A stretch of 64,000 bases of DNA, taken from the NCBI GenBank assembly GCA_012728855.1, contig JAAYEH010000714.1:1-64000 (forward strand), written 5' to 3'. The translations under genes and the position numbers were made by a program. Shown one piece after another: positions 25,602 through 34,734 of this stretch. The stretch comes from Rhodopirellula sp. GTDB taxonomy: Bacteria > Planctomycetota > Planctomycetia > Pirellulales > Thermoguttaceae. The notes beneath the pieces were generated by a model, which saw nothing but the letters and a program-made list of their open reading frames with translations, searched no databases and was not told the origin of the DNA. The first letter of the stretch is position 1; every line of letters starts with the position of its first letter.

Positions 25602-26732
25602 CTATCGGCGGTTGGGCGACCATACCGGGCGATCGGCGTTCAAGGCGGGCTCGACGGCGCTCTGGAGTTGCCCCGGCGGGGAAACGGTCGCACGCGACGT
25701 TGTCCGAAGCGGTTGCGGTTCGGTGGAAGGCTGACGGTGCGACGGTGACGAACCTGGAACCGTGTGAGGCGCTGATTGCGGCGCGAGGGCGGGCACCCAG
25801 TTGTCCGCTTGCTGCGAGCCGACCGATACCTGAATCGTGCAACTGTCTTCCAACTTGCGGCCGTCAGCGGTCTGATATCGAACATAAAGCTGCAAATTAC
25901 CGTGCGATGGAGGCCCTTGCGGCCAAGCCATCTCCAGACCGATGCCGTTGTCCACCGTTGCCCGGGCGACCTCGTCGCTGGTGAAGTCCCAGCGAGCCAC
26001 CCGCGCAGCATCGCCCGAGAAGGCAGGATCGAGCACGACGACAGAAACCGGACCTGCCGCCGCACAGACGTTTCCGGCCGCATCGCGAGGTTCGACGAAG
26101 ACCCAGACGCCGTCGTCACCACCGCGACCATCAAGGTCGCATCCGCGAGTCCACTCTGTTCGGATCGCGATGGCGGCGACGGCGTCGCGATCCGTCGCGC
26201 GGACAGTCTTGGCCAACACGCCGACACCCGGCACGCCGGGCTTGGTTGTTGTTGTCGGCCTGCGTTCCGGCTTGGGCTGGGGCGACGGCGATGCGGCGTC
26301 TGGCAGTCCGCTGGGCAAATCCGGGGTTCTGAAGGTCTCCGGTAGCTGCCCTTCTGGCAGAGGTTTCCCAGGCATCTCGATCGTGGGTGGGATCAAGTCC
26401 TCGGGTGAGACGGGAGCCGGGGGCGGTCCTGATGTTCGCGCCGGCGGTTCCTGTCGCTTGGGTGTCAGCGCCGGCCCCACTGGCTGAGCAGGGGGTCGAG
26501 ACGACCCGGCGGTTGTATCGGCCGCCCCCGCTAAGTCGTTGTCGCTGGATGGTTTCCGCTTTCGGCACGTATCGAGGGCCTGTTGGTATTCGTCGAGGCA
26601 TGCCTGGAGTTCGTAAATAGTGTCTTCCAGTTCCCGGTTCTCTCGTTCCAGGAGGACGATGTTCGGATCCGTCCGGCAGCCGGCGGCCGCCAGGCAGGCC
26701 AAGAAGAGCAGGGCATCCAGCCTCGGTCTCAT
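25602..26732 (-). CDS. Lipoprotein with N-terminal coiled coil and Pro-rich linker
   Basis: This 376-residue protein begins with a lipoprotein signal (LLFLACLAAAGC, lipobox AAGC). It is followed by a coiled coil (about 22-58, LLERENRELEDTIYELQACL). A Pro/Thr-rich linker (about 65-180) leads to a beta-sandwich-like domain (about 185-325), and a second Pro/Ser-rich tail ends the protein. The coiled coil suggests oligomers anchored in a membrane. No enzymatic motif is visible. ATG 26732 is chosen because the signal starts there. It lies upstream of nothing obvious on its strand and downstream of clpP. Confidence 0.75.
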   Translation of the reverse strand: MRPRLDALLFLACLAAAGCRTDPNIVLLERENRELEDTIYELQACLDEYQQALDTCRKRKPSSDNDLAGAADTTAGSSRPPAQPVGPALTPKRQEPPARTSGPPPAPVSPEDLIPPTIEMPGKPLPEGQLPETFRTPDLPSGLPDAASPSPQPKPERRPTTTTKPGVPGVGVLAKTVRATDRDAVAAIAIRTEWTRGCDLDGRGGDDGVWVFVEPRDAAGNVCAAAGPVSVVVLDPAFSGDAARVARWDFTSDEVARATVDNGIGLEMAWPQGPPSHGNLQLYVRYQTADGRKLEDSCTIQVSVGSQQADNWVPALAPQSAPHTVPGSSPSHRQPSTEPQPLRTTSRATVSPPGQLQSAVEPALNADRPVWSPNRR

Positions 26733-26884
26733 ATTGTTCTCGCGCGCGGAGCACCACCCCATACTAAGCCGGGGCGGCGCGCAAAGGGCCAACTCGCGGC
26801 CAGATTACTTTACGGGCGGGCTTCATAGCAGATTTGCCCACCTCGATCCAGACCGAATTGAGGAAAACCGGCCGGAGAGGGTGC

Positions 26885-27475
26885 TCAGGTCTGAGCAACA
26901 TGCTCGATGACGTGATCGACGATGCCGTACTCGCGGGCTTCTTCGGCCGCCATGAAGCGATCACGATCGGTATCCTTGGTGATCTTCTCCAGCGTGTGGC
27001 CGGTGTGCTTGATGAGGATCTGGTTGAGCTTTTCCTTGATCTTCGTGAACTCCTTGGCGTGGATCATGATGTCTTCCGCCGTTCCCTCCATGCCGGCCAG
27101 GGGCTGGTGGATCATGATCCGCGAGTTCGGAAGGGCATTGCGCTTACCGGCGGCGCCGGCGGCAAGTAAGACGGCGCCCATCGAAGCCGCCTGGCCGATG
27201 CAGTAGGTGGCCACGTCGCAACTGACGAACTGCATGGTGTCGTAGATCGCCAAGCCGGCGGTTACCGCACCGCCCGGCGAGTTCACGTAGAGGTGGATGT
27301 CGGCCTTGGCGTCCTCCGCTTGCAGGAAAAGCATCTGGGCGACGATCGAGTTGGAGACTTCGTCGTTGATCGCCGAGCCGAGAAAGACAATGCGGTCTTT
27401 CAGCAGCCGGCTGTAGATATCCATCGCCCGCTCTTCGCGGCCGCTCTTTTCGATCACGTACGGGATCAAAGGCAT
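26885..27475 (-). CDS. clpP: ATP-dependent Clp protease proteolytic subunit (second copy)
   Basis: This 196-residue serine protease subunit forms a double heptameric ring that degrades proteins fed by Clp ATPases. The catalytic residues are Ser98 (GQAASMGA), His123 (SRIMIHQP) and an Asp in KDTDRDRF. The substrate-binding NSPGG is present. It lies 42 bases behind another clpP in the tig-clpP-clpP operon. The two subunits differ enough that mixed rings are possible. No clpX lies in the window. Confidence 0.96.
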   Translation of the reverse strand: MPLIPYVIEKSGREERAMDIYSRLLKDRIVFLGSAINDEVSNSIVAQMLFLQAEDAKADIHLYVNSPGGAVTAGLAIYDTMQFVSCDVATYCIGQAASMGAVLLAAGAAGKRNALPNSRIMIHQPLAGMEGTAEDIMIHAKEFTKIKEKLNQILIKHTGHTLEKITKDTDRDRFMAAEEAREYGIVDHVIEHVAQT

Positions 27476-27517
27476 CGGATTGACTGCTCCGTTGCGGGAA
27501 TGGGGCGATGCGGAAGC

Positions 27518-28141
27518 TTATTCTTCCTCGGCCTCGGTTTTCTGTTTGGTAAGGATGTCGTCGACGCAGCCGTACTCTTTGGCCTGTTCGGGGCTCATGT
27601 AGAAATCGCGGTCGGTGTCGCGCGCGATGCGTTCCAGCGGTTGTCCGGTGTGGTCGGCGAGAATGCGATTGAGCACGTCGCGAGTATTGAGAATCTCCTG
27701 GGCTTGAATCTCGATGTCGGACACCTGCCCACCGACCTGGCCATAGGGCTGATGGATCATCACCTTGGCATGAGGCAGCGCGAACCGTTTCCCTTTCGCG
27801 CCGCCGGCCAACAGGACGGCTCCGCCGCTCGCCGCCAGACCGACGCAATAGGTTCCCACGGGACAACTGAGAATCTGCATCGTATCGTAGATGGCCAACG
27901 TTGCACTAACACTGCCGCCCGGCGAGTTGATGTAGAAGTGAATGTCCTTCCTTCGATTTTCGCTCTGGAGATAAAGCATCTTCATCACCAGCTCGTTGGC
28001 GTTTCCGTCGTGGATTGCGCCTTGGAGGAAGATGATCCGATTTTCCAGGAGCAGGTCGCCGAGGGTCAACGTCCGCTGCCGCTGGTAATCGCGGTAGTTC
28101 AAGGAGGGATCCATCAACGGTGGAAAGTACGAGCTGGTCAT
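27518..28141 (-). CDS. clpP: ATP-dependent Clp protease proteolytic subunit (first copy)
   Basis: The protein has 207 residues. Ser105 (GLAASGGA), His130 (AKVMIHQP) and an Asp in RDTDRDFY make a complete triad, so it is not an inactive ClpR-type subunit. The N-terminus (MTSSYFPPLMDPSLNYRDYQ) is longer than in the other copy, and the C-terminus is very acidic. It lies 103 bases downstream of tig and 42 bases before the second clpP, which suggests co-transcription and perhaps hetero-oligomeric assembly. Confidence 0.96.
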   Translation of the reverse strand: MTSSYFPPLMDPSLNYRDYQRQRTLTLGDLLLENRIIFLQGAIHDGNANELVMKMLYLQSENRRKDIHFYINSPGGSVSATLAIYDTMQILSCPVGTYCVGLAASGGAVLLAGGAKGKRFALPHAKVMIHQPYGQVGGQVSDIEIQAQEILNTRDVLNRILADHTGQPLERIARDTDRDFYMSPEQAKEYGCVDDILTKQKTEAEEE

Positions 28142-28244
28142 GATGGGTCGGACCGATTGACTCGAGGGACTGGAGGACCAGCGAGGGCTGTCCCGTCCAT
28201 GAAAGTTTCAGACTCCGTCAACGCATGGCCCGGATACGTCCGGG

Positions 28245-29822
28245 CTATGAGGGATGGTTCTGCGGGTGCCCGCTCGGATAACTCTGCTCGGGCTGGCTTC
28301 CCTCTCCGCCCTCGGCTTTTGCCTGGGGAATATCCGACTCGTCGCCGCCGCCAGCCGACATTTCAACCGCCTCGGCTTGCGTCCGCTCGGGCTTGTAGGG
28401 AGCATCCCGAAACTCCGCATGGGAAAGGATCAAGTCGACCACTTTCCGCTCGATAATCTGGTTGCGGAGCACGTCCATACGGCCGCTCTTCTCCAGCTTG
28501 GCCCGCACCCGGCGCGGGGATTCGTCGCTTTGAGAAGCGATCAGTGCAATCTCGTTGTTATAATCGGCCTCGGTGGGTTCTTCGATCTCTTCCGCCTCGG
28601 CGATTCGCTCGAGGATGAAGTGCTCCTTCAAGGCACGGGCAGTGCCGATGCGGCTATTCTGGCGCAGTTCGTTTTCGTGCGCTCGAATCTCCTCATCGCT
28701 GAAGCCACTGCTTCGCAATTCCATCACTGCCCGCTGAAGCTCGCGGCCGCTCTGACGCCGAAGCATGTCCGGGGGGAGATCCCATGTGGCGGTTGCGGTC
28801 AGCGCCTCAGTGACCTGCTCGCGGGCTCGCTGCCGTTGACGGTATTCCAATTGGCGCGCGAGAGTGTCGCGAATTGCATCACGCAGGTCGGCCTCGGTCT
28901 CGAACCCGCCCAGCGAATCCAACAAATCGGCATTCAGTTCGGGAAGCTCCAGCTTCTTGACCTCCAGCACCTCAAACTCCGCTTGCACCTGCTGTCCGCG
29001 AAGAGACTCATTGGGAGCTTCCTCCGACAAAAGCGCTTCGGTCCGGCGAGTCTCGCCGCCGCGGACTCCTGCCATGATTTCGTCGAACTTCTCGATCTTG
29101 CCGTCGCGGAAGCTCAAGACGGGGCGGAGCCGAATGACCTCCTCCTTGGCACTGGAGAGGGTTTGGGCGCCGTGGGTGAACGTCAAGTTCGTGGTAATGT
29201 AGTCGCCCGACTCGGCCGGGCCGTCGTAGGGGACGAGTTTGCCACGGCGGGCCAGCACATTCTGGAGGGCTTCCTCGACGTCTTCGTCCGTGAACTCGTG
29301 GACCGGTCGCTCGATCGTCAATCCCTTCCACTGCGGGATGTCGAATTCCGGACGGACTTCCAGATCGAACTCGAACGTCATCGGCCCTTCGTCCGGTACC
29401 TCGACCGCCTCCAGATCGATGGTCGGCTCGCTGATCGGCGAGAGATCCTGATCTTCGCTGATCTGAGCGATACTATCCATCAATACGGCGCCCTTGACCT
29501 TGCCGCTCACGTCTTTTCGAAAGCGGGCCTCCACCAGGCGGCGAGGTGCGTGCCCCGCACGAAAACCGGGCACCTGTGCGGAAGTCACCAATTCCGAGAA
29601 TTCTTTTTCGAAATACCGGTTCAAGTCTTCTCGGGGGATGGTGATCGTAATATGCCGCTCGCAGGTGCTGCGCGCGTCGATCTTCACCTCCAAGTTGAGC
29701 TTTTCCACCTTCTCCTCTTCGGGTGGGGTGGACTCAAGATCTTCGGTGCCGAGGTCAACATCGGCGATGTCTTGAGCAGTATCCGGGGTGTCGTCAGATT
29801 GGGGAGTGTCGTCAGCAGCCAT
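28245..29822 (-). CDS. tig: Trigger factor (ribosome-associated chaperone)
   Basis: Trigger factor binds the ribosome exit site and assists folding of nascent chains. The 525-residue product is longer than E. coli Tig (432). An acidic N-terminal extension (about 1-40, rich in Asp/Glu/Thr) precedes the ribosome-binding domain, whose signature loop reads VPGFRAGHAPRRLVE (GFRxGxxP). The peptidyl-prolyl isomerase part (about 190-270) and a long helical C-terminal domain follow. The tail is rich in Gly, Glu, Ser and Pro. ATG 29822 is chosen. A longer frame would run through the tRNA-Gly gene. It is first in the tig-clpP-clpP operon, only 36 bases after the tRNA. Confidence 0.93.
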   Translation of the reverse strand: MAADDTPQSDDTPDTAQDIADVDLGTEDLESTPPEEEKVEKLNLEVKIDARSTCERHITITIPREDLNRYFEKEFSELVTSAQVPGFRAGHAPRRLVEARFRKDVSGKVKGAVLMDSIAQISEDQDLSPISEPTIDLEAVEVPDEGPMTFEFDLEVRPEFDIPQWKGLTIERPVHEFTDEDVEEALQNVLARRGKLVPYDGPAESGDYITTNLTFTHGAQTLSSAKEEVIRLRPVLSFRDGKIEKFDEIMAGVRGGETRRTEALLSEEAPNESLRGQQVQAEFEVLEVKKLELPELNADLLDSLGGFETEADLRDAIRDTLARQLEYRQRQRAREQVTEALTATATWDLPPDMLRRQSGRELQRAVMELRSSGFSDEEIRAHENELRQNSRIGTARALKEHFILERIAEAEEIEEPTEADYNNEIALIASQSDESPRRVRAKLEKSGRMDVLRNQIIERKVVDLILSHAEFRDAPYKPERTQAEAVEMSAGGGDESDIPQAKAEGGEGSQPEQSYPSGHPQNHPS

Positions 29823-29858
29823 GCCACTTTGCCGTTGTACGAGCCAAGAAACGCGAAG

Positions 29859-29931
29859 AGCGGGTGATGGGATTCGAACCCACGACAACGACGTTGGCAA
29901 CGTCGTGCTCTACCAACTGAGCTACACCCGC
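29859..29931 (-). tRNA. tRNA-Gly (GCC anticodon)
   Basis: A 73-nt cloverleaf on the minus strand. The acceptor GCGGGTG pairs with CACCCGC, the anticodon stem ACGACG/CGTCGT holds the loop TTGCCAA, and the T-arm contains GGTTCGAATCC. Anticodon GCC reads GGC/GGT. It lies 36 bases upstream of tig in the same direction, with no terminator between them. Confidence 0.96.
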
Positions 29932-30515
29932 ACGCACGGCCGGCAGGTATTGCTCCCCTCGGAGGAAGCCGCCGAGCCACAGTTCCAAAATTATAAGTTT
30001 CGACAACCGGGTTGCAAGGGCAATCAGCCGGTACTGAAGTAGGCTGATTCGCATTCACCTCGCAACGGCATTCTTTCGGGCTGTTCAAATACACCCTGTC
30101 GTAGCGGTTGAGGCCGGTTCGTGTCGCAGGCACGACCGATCCGTGCCAATTATGGGACAGGTTTGCAGGCGGGCTCCTTGTCGTCGAGGCCCGCTCCGCA
30201 ACGCCTTCGCAGTATCTTGACGCGTGGTTGTTGAGAAAGTGTCGTCTGGACACTCCGTGGCCGGGCCAATCGGGCCACGAAGCGCCCTGACCATGTCGGC
30301 AGATTCTTCAATCCGTTTCAATGCGTTTCAATCGCGAGTAGGGAGAGAACTGCCGCTGAAAAGGCCGCGTAGAATTGGCGGCTCGGTTTTCAACACGCCC
30401 CGTTCCCGCCAAGCGTCGCTGTCGAGCTTCCTCACCTCCGCAATTCCAGTTTCCCGCGAAGTGCGGGGGCTTGCCCATAAAACTCCCTCCTTTCACTCTG
30501 ACGGAGCCAGGCAGC
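29932..30515. other. Gene-free stretch between tRNA-Gly and a transposase remnant
   Basis: I see no gene in these 584 bases. Open frames exist on both strands but have no family signature or ribosome site. The stretch may be the decayed flank of an old insertion, as it sits between a tRNA gene and a truncated transposase. A short direct repetition of GTTTCAAT near 30310-30335 is not a CRISPR array. Confidence 0.5.
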
Positions 30516-30923
30516 ATGGATGCCATCGATCCGAAATATCCCACGGATTTGGACGACGAACAATGGACTTTGGTCGCGGCCGTGATCCCGCCGCCAAAAC
30601 GTCTTGGGCGGGAGCGAATTATGTCGATGCGAGCGGTGGTCAACGCGATTCTCTATCGTCGCCGTACGCGTTGCTCGTGGCGCATGTTGCCGCGCGACTT
30701 CCCGCATTGGCGCACGGTTTACGACTACCATCGGCAATGGCTGTGCGACGGCACGTGGCAGCGGATCTGCCAGGTGTTGACCCGAAGCGGCCGCGACCAG
30801 CTTCGACCGGAGGAGAGCCGCTTCGAAAGGTCTTCCTGTTCACATGCGCCGGAGCGTGAAAGCCACTGCGACGCCCACGCTTGCTTGCCGCGCGCTTCCG
30901 CAACGTCCGGAGCCAAGGCATAA
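30516..30923 (+). pseudogene. Truncated IS5-family transposase remnant
   Basis: From the ATG at 30516 the first roughly 85 residues read as the N-terminal DUF4096-type domain of IS5-family transposases. The motifs are YPTDLDDEQWTLVAAVIPPP, AVVNAILYRRRTRCSWRMLP and RDFPHWRTVYDYHRQW. After CQVLTR (about 30780) the match ends and the frame continues into unrelated Arg/Ser-rich sequence. The DDE catalytic domain is missing. No terminal inverted repeats could be found nearby, so only a fragment survives. Confidence 0.8.
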
Positions 30924-31402
30924 CTCGGCCTTCGGCTGCAAGCGTTTTCGTATAACCGCAATGGCCAGCGGCCTGCGCGGAGTGTGCCGTTGCGGTGACA
31001 CGAGCCAAACGGGGACGCGAGATCACCAACGAAGACGCAATCGCGGCGCTCTTTCGCTGCGAACATTGGCAAACAGGCGGAAAAAAATCTAAAAAACTTG
31101 GCCGCCCGTCCACGGTGCGTTAAGTGTCGTTGCCGCCGAACTCTTTGGCGATTTCAAGATGAGAGCATCTCCTCTCGCCGCTCATTTCCAAACAAACTGC
31201 GGCAACCATTCGCATGTGGAAGGCCGGCCGAGACTTTCTCGCAACAACGATCGCCGTCGCTGCCGCTCTCTCGAACCACGCATTTCCACACACGTCGAAC
31301 GGACCTGCTTCCCAGCCGTAAACATTTCGACTATTCGTTGAATGAATGGTTGCTTCCGAGAGGAAGCGGGTTTCACCTCAACATCGCATGGAGGGTTGGT
31401 TC
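30924..31402. other. Upstream region of the large repeat protein
   Basis: No convincing gene is visible in this 479-base stretch. One short plus-strand frame ending at about 31109 reads like a basic protein tail (REITNEDAIAALF then Lys-rich) but is closed by a stop upstream and has no start. The remainder must contain the promoter of the gene at 31403. GGAGGG stands 9 bases before its ATG. Confidence 0.45.
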
Positions 31403-34400
31403 ATGGCATCTCTCGTCCAACGTCTGCGTCAGGCTCGGCAAGGCCGCAAGAGTTCCCAGCGCGCGTCGAAACGCGGACAGGCGTCCCGTTCCACGGCTCG
31501 CGGCACGCGGAAATTCCGGATGGAGTCGCTGGAAAGCCGGCAGTTGCTCTCGGTCGCTCCGTCCCTGCCGGGCGCGTGGGAACTGTGTTCCGAGGAGATG
31601 ACGACGAGCTGTTACGTCGGCGACCTTGGGAACTCATCCGACGCAACCGACATCGTCATCGGCGGCGCGCAGGTCGATTCAGGCGATTCCGGACTGGGGA
31701 CCAATTCGGCGCCTCTTGCCCAGGACGACGCGTATTCGATCCGCAGCAACCAGCAGATCGGCGCCAACGTGTTGGCCAACGACAGCGACACGGACGGCGA
31801 TCCGCTCACGGTTCGTCTCGTCGCCGGCGCCGAGCACGGACAATTGCAGCTCGCCGACGACGGACGGTTCACCTACGTGCCGCAGGTGGATTTCGAGGGC
31901 GAGGATACCTTCGTCTATCAAGCAAGCGACGGCCAGGCCGACTCGGCCCCGGCCACCGTCCGCATCGCTGTCGCCCACGTTGTGGTGGCCAATGCTGCGC
32001 CGACCGCGACCGACGATTCCTACACGGTTGCCGAGGACGGAGTGCTCTCGATCGACGCCGGCGGGGTGCTGGCCAACGACGGCGATAGCGACGGCGATTC
32101 CCTCGCCGCCGCACTGATCGCGCCACCCAAGTACGGCACCTTGATCCTGGGGACCGACGGTTCGTTGCAGTACACGCCCAACGACGACTATCACGGCGTC
32201 GACACGTTCACTTACGCGGCCGACGACGGCACGTCGCTCTCACAAGAGGCGACCGTCACCATCGAGGTCACGGCGGTGAACGACTCTCCGGTTGCCGGCG
32301 ACGACAGCTACGACATGAACGAGGGCGAAGTCCTCTCGGTAGGCGACGGCGGTGTGCTGGCCAATGACACCGACATCGACGGTGATACGCTTGTCGCGAC
32401 CGTTGTCAACGGGCCCAGTCACGGCTCGCTCGAGTTGAATCCCGACGGATCATTCGAGTACACGCCCGAGGCCGGATTCTACGGCGACGACTCCTTCACG
32501 TACGTTGCCGGCGACGGCGAGGTTGAGTCGAATCTTGCCACGGTGACCGTCTCTATTGCAGCGGTTAACGACGCCCCCACGTCTGCCGACGATATCTACT
32601 CGGTAATCGCCGGTGAGACCCTTTCGGTAGCCGAGGGGGGCGTGCTCGCCAACGATTCCGATGCCGACGGCGATTCACTCTCCGCGGCGGTCGTTGCGGA
32701 ACCTGCCAACGGAGTCCTCGTGCTCAACGCCGACGGATCGTTCCAATACACGCCGGCCGACGGTTTTGTCGGCGACGATTCGTTCACCTATTTGGCTTCC
32801 GACGGCCAGGCGGAGTCGAACCTCGCCACGGTGACCGTCTCGGTCATCCGGCCCAATAGTGCTCCCGTGGCGGCGGACGACGCCTACTCGGTCATCGCCG
32901 GTGAGACGGTGTCGGTAGCCGAAGGGGGCGTGCTCGCCAACGATTCCGATGCCGACGGCGATTCACTCTCCGCCGTCGTCGTCGCGGAACCTGCCAACGG
33001 AGTCCTCGTGCTCAACGCCGACGGATCATTCCAATACACGCCGGCCGAAGGTTTTGTCGGCGACGATTCGTTCACCTATCTGGCCTCCGATGGCCAGGCA
33101 GAGTCGAACCTCGCCACGGTGACCGTTTCGGTCATCCGTCCCAATAGTGCTCCCGTGGCGGCGGACGACGCCTACTCGGCCGTCGCCGGTGAGACGGTGT
33201 CGGTGGCCGAAGGGGGCGTGCTCGCCAACGATTCCGATGGCGACGGCGATTCACTCTCCGCCGTCGTCGTCGCGGAACCTGCCAACGGAGTCCTCGTGCT
33301 CAACGCCGACGGATCATTCCAGTACACGCCGGCCGAAGGTTTTGTCGGCGACGATTCGTTCACCTATCTGGCCTCCGACGGCCAGGCGGAGTCGAACCTC
33401 GCCACGGTGACCGTCTCGGTCATCCGTCCCAATAGTGCTCCCGTGGCGGCGGACGACGCCTACTCGGTCGCCCCCGGTGAAACCCTTGCGGTGGCCGAAG
33501 GGGGCGTGCTCGCCAACGATTCCGATGGCGACGGCGATTCACTTGCGGCGGTTGTGCTCACGGAACCTGCCCACGGAACGCTCGTGCTCAACGCCGACGG
33601 ATCGTTCCAGTACACGCCGGCCGAAGGTTTTGTCGGCGACGATTCGTTCACCTATCTGGCCTCCGACGGCCAGGCGGAATCGGAGCCGGCTGAGGTGGTG
33701 ATTGCCGTAAGGCAGACCACGATGCGGATTCATCTGGAGGTCTCCGGATCGGCGTTCGGTTCGCAAGCCGGTCCGATTTGGGGCGGTTCGACATTTTGGG
33801 TGAACGCTTATGTCGAAGACCTGCGCGACTTGCCCCAGGGGGTTGTCGGCGGGGCCGTGGATGTCCTGTTTGATACGCTGGCACTGACGCCCACCGGCAA
33901 TGTGGCCTACGGAGAGGCCTTCAGCCAGTTCCAGCAGGGCACGGCCGACGATGCCGCCGGCGTGATCGACGAGGCGGGGGCGTTGACCACGACCGGCGGC
34001 ATCGGCGTCGACGCGTCGGCGCCGTTCGTCGCCTGGCAGTTCCGGCGCGACGGCGAGGGCGCCCCGGACGACGCCAACCATCATGTGACGTTCTCCATCG
34101 CGCCGGCTGGCGGCGACAGTACGATCATGCCGTCGAATTTCGCGCTGGTCGGCCAGGAAGACGGCGCCGACTGGAGCAGCGTCGAACTCGGCGCGGCCCA
34201 GATCGATCTCTATCTGGGCGACTTCACCGCCGACGGGGCCGTCAACCATTACGATCTGGCCATGTGGATCCCACAAATGACCGCGGGCAGTGAGGCGAGC
34301 CTCAATCCGCTCTTCGATCTCGACGGTGACGCCGCGGTCGATGCCGCCGATCTCGATCTGCTGCTGTCGCGGATGTACGAGCCGGTCATGCCGGAGAGCC

Positions 34401-34555
34401 CGCAGACCGTCGCTTCCACCGACGACATTTTCGCGGAAGACTTCGATTGGGCGGACACGCGCGTTTCCTCCGGGGCGCAACTGGCAAGTGCTCCCCTGAA
34501 GCTGAAGGCGATTGATTCTGCGATGGAAGGCGAGGATCTTTGGCGCTGGGGCTGA
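31403..34555 (+). CDS. Large secreted repeat protein with cohesin-like region and dockerin
   Basis: This 1,050-residue protein has an Arg/Lys-rich N-terminus ending in the planctomycete export-type motif MESLESRQLLSV. It is followed by seven tandem 96-residue beta-sandwich repeats (N.AP.A.DDAYS...GGVLANDSD.DGD...YTP...FVGDDSFTY, cadherin/'tandem-95'-like). A cohesin-like domain of about 160 residues comes next. A type-I dockerin pair (DFTADGAVNHYDL and DLDGDAAVDAADL) lies near the C-terminus. Calcium probably stiffens the repeats. I infer a cell-surface or matrix adhesin. ATG 31403 is chosen for its GGAGGG site. The last four repeats are nearly identical, a likely hotspot for copy-number change. 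Confidence 0.92.
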   Translation: MASLVQRLRQARQGRKSSQRASKRGQASRSTARGTRKFRMESLESRQLLSVAPSLPGAWELCSEEMTTSCYVGDLGNSSDATDIVIGGAQVDSGDSGLGTNSAPLAQDDAYSIRSNQQIGANVLANDSDTDGDPLTVRLVAGAEHGQLQLADDGRFTYVPQVDFEGEDTFVYQASDGQADSAPATVRIAVAHVVVANAAPTATDDSYTVAEDGVLSIDAGGVLANDGDSDGDSLAAALIAPPKYGTLILGTDGSLQYTPNDDYHGVDTFTYAADDGTSLSQEATVTIEVTAVNDSPVAGDDSYDMNEGEVLSVGDGGVLANDTDIDGDTLVATVVNGPSHGSLELNPDGSFEYTPEAGFYGDDSFTYVAGDGEVESNLATVTVSIAAVNDAPTSADDIYSVIAGETLSVAEGGVLANDSDADGDSLSAAVVAEPANGVLVLNADGSFQYTPADGFVGDDSFTYLASDGQAESNLATVTVSVIRPNSAPVAADDAYSVIAGETVSVAEGGVLANDSDADGDSLSAVVVAEPANGVLVLNADGSFQYTPAEGFVGDDSFTYLASDGQAESNLATVTVSVIRPNSAPVAADDAYSAVAGETVSVAEGGVLANDSDGDGDSLSAVVVAEPANGVLVLNADGSFQYTPAEGFVGDDSFTYLASDGQAESNLATVTVSVIRPNSAPVAADDAYSVAPGETLAVAEGGVLANDSDGDGDSLAAVVLTEPAHGTLVLNADGSFQYTPAEGFVGDDSFTYLASDGQAESEPAEVVIAVRQTTMRIHLEVSGSAFGSQAGPIWGGSTFWVNAYVEDLRDLPQGVVGGAVDVLFDTLALTPTGNVAYGEAFSQFQQGTADDAAGVIDEAGALTTTGGIGVDASAPFVAWQFRRDGEGAPDDANHHVTFSIAPAGGDSTIMPSNFALVGQEDGADWSSVELGAAQIDLYLGDFTADGAVNHYDLAMWIPQMTAGSEASLNPLFDLDGDAAVDAADLDLLLSRMYEPVMPESPQTVASTDDIFAEDFDWADTRVSSGAQLASAPLKLKAIDSAMEGEDLWRWG
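31703..33718 (+). repeat. Seven in-phase 288-bp tandem repeats
   Basis: Repeats begin at 31703, 31991, 32279, 32567, 32855, 33143 and 33431. Every spacing is exactly 288 bases (96 codons). Repeats 1-3 have diverged. Repeats 4-7 are almost identical at DNA level, with differences mainly in a few codons (for example VIAG, AVAG, VAPG). No indel disturbs the period. Confidence 0.97.
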
Positions 34556-34734
34556 ATTGGTTGATGAAGGGTGGAATCGATGACGGGAGCAACCGCTCCT
34601 CGGTCGAGGCGACATGGCCTCGGCCGAGGAGCCGGCCCGTTTAGCATCGGTGAAAAGATCGTTGTGGCAACCGCGCTGCTATCCCCAGTGAATGCGATAT
34701 CGATTTCCTCGCCGGTGCTTTCCGTCTGAGTGAC

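Noticed and set aside
30308..30340. Repeated GTTTCAAT words resembling CRISPR repeat ends
   Set aside because: Only two adjacent short words, no regularly spaced longer repeats and no cas genes.
30975..31109. Short frame ending in a Lys-rich tail upstream of the repeat protein
   Set aside because: It is closed by an upstream in-frame stop, has no plausible start and no recognisable family, so I do not call it a gene.
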